From assembly GCA_017853885.1 (NCBI GenBank), contig JAFMIR010000012.1:42045-106044 (forward strand): a stretch of 64,000 nt of DNA, in the 5' to 3' direction. Under the pieces are notes generated by a model. That model did no database searches and had not been told where the DNA came from. It was given only the letters and a program-made list of their open reading frames with translations. The number at the start of each line of letters is the position of its first letter. Position 1 is the stretch's first letter. Below, in pieces: positions 59,686 to 64,000 of this stretch. Source of the DNA: Prosthecobacter sp. Its GTDB lineage: Bacteria; Verrucomicrobiota; Verrucomicrobiia; Verrucomicrobiales; Verrucomicrobiaceae. A program made the translations under genes and the position numbers.

Positions 59686-61074
59686 TCACTTCAGCTTTGC
59701 GAACAGCTCTTCGAGTCCTGCAATGATCCGGGTCGAGGCATCGACTTCTAGGTAGCTGGAACGAGCACGCCAAGTTTCATAGCCGCCCAGTGCATGATGC
59801 TCCGGTGTGGGCAAGTAACCGTGGTAGGCGTTGGCCAAGGAGATCGTAAAAGTGGGCGAATGGCGCTTTTTGAGCTCCAGACCTATTTCGACGAAGACTT
59901 CGGCCGGAATTGCGGAGACATGCAGATCACCGATCTTCATGATTTGCAGCGGTGCGGACACTCTCGCGGGAAAATCGGCCAAGAGCACGGTTTCACGTGC
60001 ATAGACTTGCTCCATCGTTTCCATGCGAGGGAAGAGCTTCGAGCCCTTCATCACTTCGCGGGCTTTTTCGACCTCGTTAGGAGTCGGGATGCGCAAGCCC
60101 AACTCGATTTCCATCTGCGCAACACTCAGTGGCAGAGAGTCGGCATGCTTCACGGCCTTTACCGCAGCCGCTACCGCCTGTGCGACATCGTTCGCGACAA
60201 TCTCGATGCGGCCATAGGGTGCTGCTTTGGCCAGCCCCCCACGAAAGTCGATGTTGTTGATGTCACCGCTGGTGCCGTTTGACATGATGCCGACAAACTC
60301 CGGTCCTGCGCCGAGCAATCGGCCGATCTTCACCGCGAACGCGCCAAAGTAATCCGCCGAGATGTGACCGGGACCGACCCCGCCAACATAGTGCAGCGAG
60401 TAATTCGCGAGTAACGCGATGGGTTTTCCATCCACAGCTTGCACACTGATGAAGCTCACCTCAGGATCCGTGGGGCCCGCGGGTTCGACGAGGTCAGGAT
60501 GGTTGATGCCGGGGTTCGTCTTTACCTGATCGGTGGTGACACCTAACGGGGTCGCTGGGATGGTGCCGGGCTTCATTTTCCATCGTCGATTGAAGACCTG
60601 ATGCGGCACCGAGGCACTACCGAAGCCAATTTTCGCTGGAGCGAGGTTGTTCATGGCGCAGCGCACGCCATCGGCGATGCGTCGTGCCACAAAACGCTGA
60701 TACATCGGGTCGGGCTCACTCTGGCCCACAGCCTGCAAGGTGCCGCAGGAATGTGCGTGCGTTGCGGACATCATCATGTTCTCCAAAGGCAGGCCGTTAG
60801 CTGCGTTCACCATTTTCTTCGCTTCGTCAAAAATGCCGCGACCGATCACGCAACTATCCGCGATGACAAAGACGAGTTTCGTTTGGCCATCGTCGAGCGC
60901 CAAGCACCTCGCTTGCAATTCGTCGTGGATGAAAGCGGCTTTCCCATCTTGAAAGCCGCCGTTGATCGAGCTGCCGAGCTCCGGCGTGATATTGGTGGTG
61001 GCGGCACCCGCGCGAAATTCGGCTGCATGAGCGGCTTTGACAACCCACACGATCGCCAAAAGAAGGCTTTTCAT
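59686..61074 (-). CDS. Secreted neutral/alkaline ceramidase-like protein
   Basis: 462 residues from ATG 61074 (signal MKSLLLAIVWVVKAAHA); an in-frame start at 61095 would overlap the preceding peptidase gene. Matches the neutral/alkaline non-lysosomal ceramidase N-terminal domain: FRAGAATTNITPELG at the mature start, MMSATHAHSCG near residue 103 (the conserved His-x-His zinc region), LANYSLHYVGG near 230, and the Ser region SNGTSGDINN near 275. It is shorter than full bacterial ceramidases (about 640-670 residues) and lacks their C-terminal Ig-like domain, as in many verrucomicrobial homologues whose substrates may not be ceramides. 23 bases after the M16 gene. Confidence 0.88.
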   Translation of the reverse strand: MKSLLLAIVWVVKAAHAAEFRAGAATTNITPELGSSINGGFQDGKAAFIHDELQARCLALDDGQTKLVFVIADSCVIGRGIFDEAKKMVNAANGLPLENMMMSATHAHSCGTLQAVGQSEPDPMYQRFVARRIADGVRCAMNNLAPAKIGFGSASVPHQVFNRRWKMKPGTIPATPLGVTTDQVKTNPGINHPDLVEPAGPTDPEVSFISVQAVDGKPIALLANYSLHYVGGVGPGHISADYFGAFAVKIGRLLGAGPEFVGIMSNGTSGDINNIDFRGGLAKAAPYGRIEIVANDVAQAVAAAVKAVKHADSLPLSVAQMEIELGLRIPTPNEVEKAREVMKGSKLFPRMETMEQVYARETVLLADFPARVSAPLQIMKIGDLHVSAIPAEVFVEIGLELKKRHSPTFTISLANAYHGYLPTPEHHALGGYETWRARSSYLEVDASTRIIAGLEELFAKLK

Positions 61075-61097
61075 GCCAGCGAATACGCCTAGCACGG

Positions 61098-63914
61098 CTA
61101 CTTCTTCGCGTTCGGCACGATGTTTGCCGTCACAGCTTTTGTCTTTAAAAGGTACTTCTTCGCGAGCGGAATGAGATCCGCTTTTTTAATACCAGTGATG
61201 TCACTGACGAAGGTGCGCGACCAGTCGAGACGTTGCGGATGCTCCTGTGAGCAGCGGAGGACGGTGGAGGACCAGTAGCGGTTGTCACGGCGCTGCTGCT
61301 CGATCTGCGAGACGACGGGCTTGTGCGCCCGCTCAAACTCGTCGTCGGTGATCTCACCGGTCGCGAGTTGGGCAGCGATCTCGATGCTAAGCTTGGCGAG
61401 CTTTTCGACCTGCTCGGGCTTGCACTCAATCATGGTGACGACGTAGCCATAGCCCGTGAAGGTGTCACTGGCGAGGTGGTAGCAAGCGGGGGAGTAGGTA
61501 TCGGCGAGTTCTTCGCGGATTTTGATGCGCAGGCGGTCGTCGAGGATGCTGGCGAGCAACATAAGACGGCGTGCTCGGGCGACATCGCTAGGCATGTCCT
61601 CGGTAGGCCAGTAAATGGTGGCGATGGCTTTAGGAATTTCCGTGTCAAAGGTGAAGGATTTACTCTCGCTAGGCTTCGGGAAGGCGACCGTGCGTTCCTT
61701 GGCATAGTCGGGTTTTTTAGCGGCCCGCTTCGGCAGGGCGCCGAAGGTTTTGGCGGTGGCGGCGAGGGATTTTTCGAGATCTACATCGCCGACAATGGTG
61801 ACTTCGAGGAAGTCCTGCGTGAGGGCAGGTGTGAGCCAAGCCTTTACTTCATCCAGCGTGCGCTGCTTGAGCACGTCCTTGGCGGGAAAACCCCAGCGAG
61901 GATCGCCGCCATGAGTGAAGGCCATGACCTCGTTGTTCATGATGCCCTCGGCGGTGTGCTGGAGCTGGGTGTAGAGCGGGTCGATGTTCTTCTCAAACTG
62001 ACGTGCAGCCTCGATGCGGTAGCCAGGGGCAGTCAGATACGCGGCAAGGAGCTGGAGCTGGGCCTCGAGATCGGCTGGCGTGGTGCGGCCGGAGAGGAGG
62101 AAGGCCTCGTCACCGATGCTGAAATCGGAGGATAGGGTCCTGCTGGCGAAAAGGCGACGCAGTTCATCGACGTCGTGTTTCACGAGGCCACCGAGCTGGA
62201 AGGTGCTGCTGGCATAGACGAGCAGGCCGGGCTTGTCCGCTGGAACGGTAAGCTTGCCACCGCCAAAATTCACGAGCACGCGAATGGTGCCTTTTTCGAA
62301 CTCGGTGCGCTTGAAGTTGAAGCGCACATTGTTCTCAAACACGGCCTGCGTGATCTCGAGATCCTTCGCCTCGCTGCGGGAAGCGACTTTGCCGGCGGGG
62401 CCGAAGTCGGTGTAAGCAAAGGCGGCGGTTTCCTCCTTCGCAGGTGGCTCAACAGGCTTCGCGGCGCTGGCTTTGTAAACATCGGTGATCTTCTTCGTGG
62501 CATCGCCATCGAGCTTCAGATTGCCGCCGAGAAAAATTTGGATGTCATCGCCCTTCCAATCGGCGACGAGCGCTTGGTGGCACTCCTCTTTCTTCGTCGT
62601 GGAGAGCACCTTGGCGACACGGACTAGGTCGTCCTTGGGATGCGTGAAGACCTTCTTCGCGGCGATCTGGCTGACGAGGCCGCTGGCGAGGTCGCGGGAC
62701 TTGCGGGAATCTGCCTGATCGGCACGTAGCTTGGCCCCTTTGAGGGCAGTAGCCTTCGCCTCAGCAAACTCAGCGTCGGTGAAGCCATGCTGAAGAGCGC
62801 GGCGGATTTCCGTCTCAATGAGGGTGAGCGCAGCCTGCCAGTTCTTGGGGTCGCACTGGGCTTGGATGCCGCTGGTGAAAACAAAATCGAACTGCTCGTA
62901 GCTGTAGGCCTCCGCGCCAATGATGGGAGCGCCTTCTGCCTTCGTGAGCTTTGAGAGCCGCTGGTTGATCATGCTGTCTGCAAGGATGCGGACGAGGTTC
63001 TTGCGGCGCTCGGAGATGTTGTCCGGCTTCACCTCAGCCTGGCGAAGGCGCTCGACAGAGACGGTGAGAGCCTGCGATTCCATCTCCGTGTGCAGCTTGG
63101 CTATCAAACCGTGACCGTTGGAGATTTTGCCAAGCGATGGGTCCTTCAACTCTGGCGCCGCTTTGGCGGACTCGAAGTGCTTCTTGATGGAGGTGATGAC
63201 CTGCTGAGGGTCTTTGAAGTCACCGACGGCGACAACGGTGGCACGCTGAGGTGTGTACCACTTGCCGTAGAAATCCACGAAGCGCTGGCGTTTCATCGTC
63301 TTGAGCGTCTCCTCGATGCCAATGGGCAAGCGCTTCGGTAGGAGTGACTCCGGCAGGGCAAAACTGTAACCTGCGAGCATCGTGCGATACTCAATGCTGT
63401 CGCGAGAAAGCTTTTCGCTGAGAATGATGCCACGTTCCTTGTCGATCTCGCCCTCTTTCAAAAGCATGCCATCGAGGTCATCTCGGAAGAGGCGTAGGCC
63501 TTCATCCAGATATTTTTCAGTAACCTCGGGCAGTTCGAGCATGTACACTGTCTCCTTAAAAGAGGTATGGGCATTCGTGTCCGCACCGAAACCCATGCCA
63601 AGGCGCTGGAAGAACTTCACCATGTCCCCACCCTCGCCACCCTTGAAGGTGCGGGTTCCGTTGAAGGCCATGTGTTCCAAGAAATGCGCCATGCCCTGCT
63701 GGTCATCCTCTTCCATCAGAGAGCCCACATCCATGTAAAGGCGGATGCTGGCGCGTCCAGGTGGCTCAGCATGCGGAAGCACAAGGTAGCGCAAGCCATT
63801 GTCCAAGGAGCCAAAGATGGCTTTCGGGTCCGGTTTGAGGTCAGAAGCGTCTTGTGGCCAGCCGGCAAATAGAGCGCACGAGGTGCAGAGAAGGGCAAAG
63901 AGGGGGCGGAGCAT
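61098..63914 (-). CDS. Secreted twin-domain M16 metallopeptidase
   Basis: 938 residues from ATG 63914 (signal MLRPLFALLCTSCALFAGWP); the frame remains open to 63998. The first M16 domain holds the inverted zinc motif H-x-x-E-H as HFLEH (His77, Glu80, His81) and the downstream Glu region ERGIILSEKLSRDS. The second half repeats the fold without a zinc motif (NFGGGKLTVPADKPGLLVYAS, DLEAQLQLLAAYLTAPGYR), as in two-domain processing or PqqL-like peptidases. It acts in the periplasm and probably degrades peptides. It is first in a run with the ceramidase-like and esterase genes; whether these share a process is unknown. Confidence 0.95.
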   Translation of the reverse strand: MLRPLFALLCTSCALFAGWPQDASDLKPDPKAIFGSLDNGLRYLVLPHAEPPGRASIRLYMDVGSLMEEDDQQGMAHFLEHMAFNGTRTFKGGEGGDMVKFFQRLGMGFGADTNAHTSFKETVYMLELPEVTEKYLDEGLRLFRDDLDGMLLKEGEIDKERGIILSEKLSRDSIEYRTMLAGYSFALPESLLPKRLPIGIEETLKTMKRQRFVDFYGKWYTPQRATVVAVGDFKDPQQVITSIKKHFESAKAAPELKDPSLGKISNGHGLIAKLHTEMESQALTVSVERLRQAEVKPDNISERRKNLVRILADSMINQRLSKLTKAEGAPIIGAEAYSYEQFDFVFTSGIQAQCDPKNWQAALTLIETEIRRALQHGFTDAEFAEAKATALKGAKLRADQADSRKSRDLASGLVSQIAAKKVFTHPKDDLVRVAKVLSTTKKEECHQALVADWKGDDIQIFLGGNLKLDGDATKKITDVYKASAAKPVEPPAKEETAAFAYTDFGPAGKVASRSEAKDLEITQAVFENNVRFNFKRTEFEKGTIRVLVNFGGGKLTVPADKPGLLVYASSTFQLGGLVKHDVDELRRLFASRTLSSDFSIGDEAFLLSGRTTPADLEAQLQLLAAYLTAPGYRIEAARQFEKNIDPLYTQLQHTAEGIMNNEVMAFTHGGDPRWGFPAKDVLKQRTLDEVKAWLTPALTQDFLEVTIVGDVDLEKSLAATAKTFGALPKRAAKKPDYAKERTVAFPKPSESKSFTFDTEIPKAIATIYWPTEDMPSDVARARRLMLLASILDDRLRIKIREELADTYSPACYHLASDTFTGYGYVVTMIECKPEQVEKLAKLSIEIAAQLATGEITDDEFERAHKPVVSQIEQQRRDNRYWSSTVLRCSQEHPQRLDWSRTFVSDITGIKKADLIPLAKKYLLKTKAVTANIVPNAKK

Positions 63915-64000
63915 GGTGGTAGAGGAAAAATGGCAAACGTTCAGCTTCTTTCTTCGACAGACGAAACGGCGTGGAGACATTTTTTCGTCATTCGACATTC

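Noticed and set aside
1..64000. Mobile elements, tRNA, rRNA, riboswitches
   Set aside because: Reading both strands I found no transposase, integrase, tRNA arm pattern, rRNA segment or known riboswitch; the codirectional runs do not need transfer to explain them.

Overview
The window reads as a single chromosomal segment of a high-GC, Gram-negative bacterium of the Planctomycetota-Verrucomicrobiota-Chlamydiota group, most likely Verrucomicrobiota. The evidence is three DUF1549/DUF1553 (PSD1, two of them with intact planctomycete-type cytochrome c domains) proteins with their DUF1501 partners, several sulfatases, YHYH and DUF1566 domain proteins, ECF sigma factors of the Rhodopirellula/Verrucomicrobium kind, TAT-targeted Gfo/Idh/MocA oxidoreductases, and the C-terminal W-S-x-D-L-x-x-W ... 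FYR(V/L) module common in verrucomicrobial secreted proteins. I see no tRNA, rRNA, CRISPR array, prophage or insertion sequence.

Layout. 1-6102 (+): a left-truncated DUF1549/DUF1553 gene with its DUF1501 partner, an RND-type outer membrane factor lipoprotein, and mtnA. 6071-10759 (-): a likely operon encoding a secreted jelly-roll protein, a PQQ-like propeller, a VTT/TVP38 membrane protein, a leucine-rich-repeat lipoprotein and a cyclic-nucleotide-binding protein. 10760-11185 holds no convincing gene. 11186-34724 (-): about 23.5 kb of codirectional genes with a divergent LysR regulator (34850-35821) at the head. In transcription order these are PSD1/cytochrome, DUF1501, PSD1/cytochrome, a LamG-propeller protein, an enolase-superfamily dehydratase, DUF1501, a LamG protein, a remnant of a sialate O-acetylesterase, an AraC regulator, a DhnA/LsrF-type aldolase, a Gfo/Idh/MocA oxidoreductase, a PfkB kinase, two more oxidoreductases, a NagB-like protein and two alpha/beta hydrolases. 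This looks like a sugar or sugar-acid degradation locus: oxidation, dehydration, phosphorylation and aldol cleavage.

35919-58624 (mostly -): two ECF sigma/anti-sigma modules and secreted proteins. The first module (57174-58624) heads a five-gene overlapping operon: sigma, anti-sigma, YHYH/EF-hand/PEBP protein, sulfatase, DUF1566 protein. The second module (35919-37354) lies directly downstream of a 3609-residue protein that carries YHYH, two DUF1566 domains and a sulfatase in one chain, plus Ig/fibronectin-like domains, a metallophosphoesterase and a large internal duplication. The giant therefore looks like a fused counterpart of three adjacent genes in the other operon, and this is the most interesting structure in the window. 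Another sulfatase, a BD-FAE-type esterase and a TAT-exported Asp-box protein lie between the two. 58743-63914 (-): a twin M16 peptidase, a neutral-ceramidase-like protein and an esterase-D-like protein.

Most of the encoded proteins carry signal peptides, lipoboxes or twin-arginine signals, so the segment is mainly devoted to extracytoplasmic processing of sulfated or esterified polymers and to intracellular use of the released sugars. Substrates cannot be read from the sequence.
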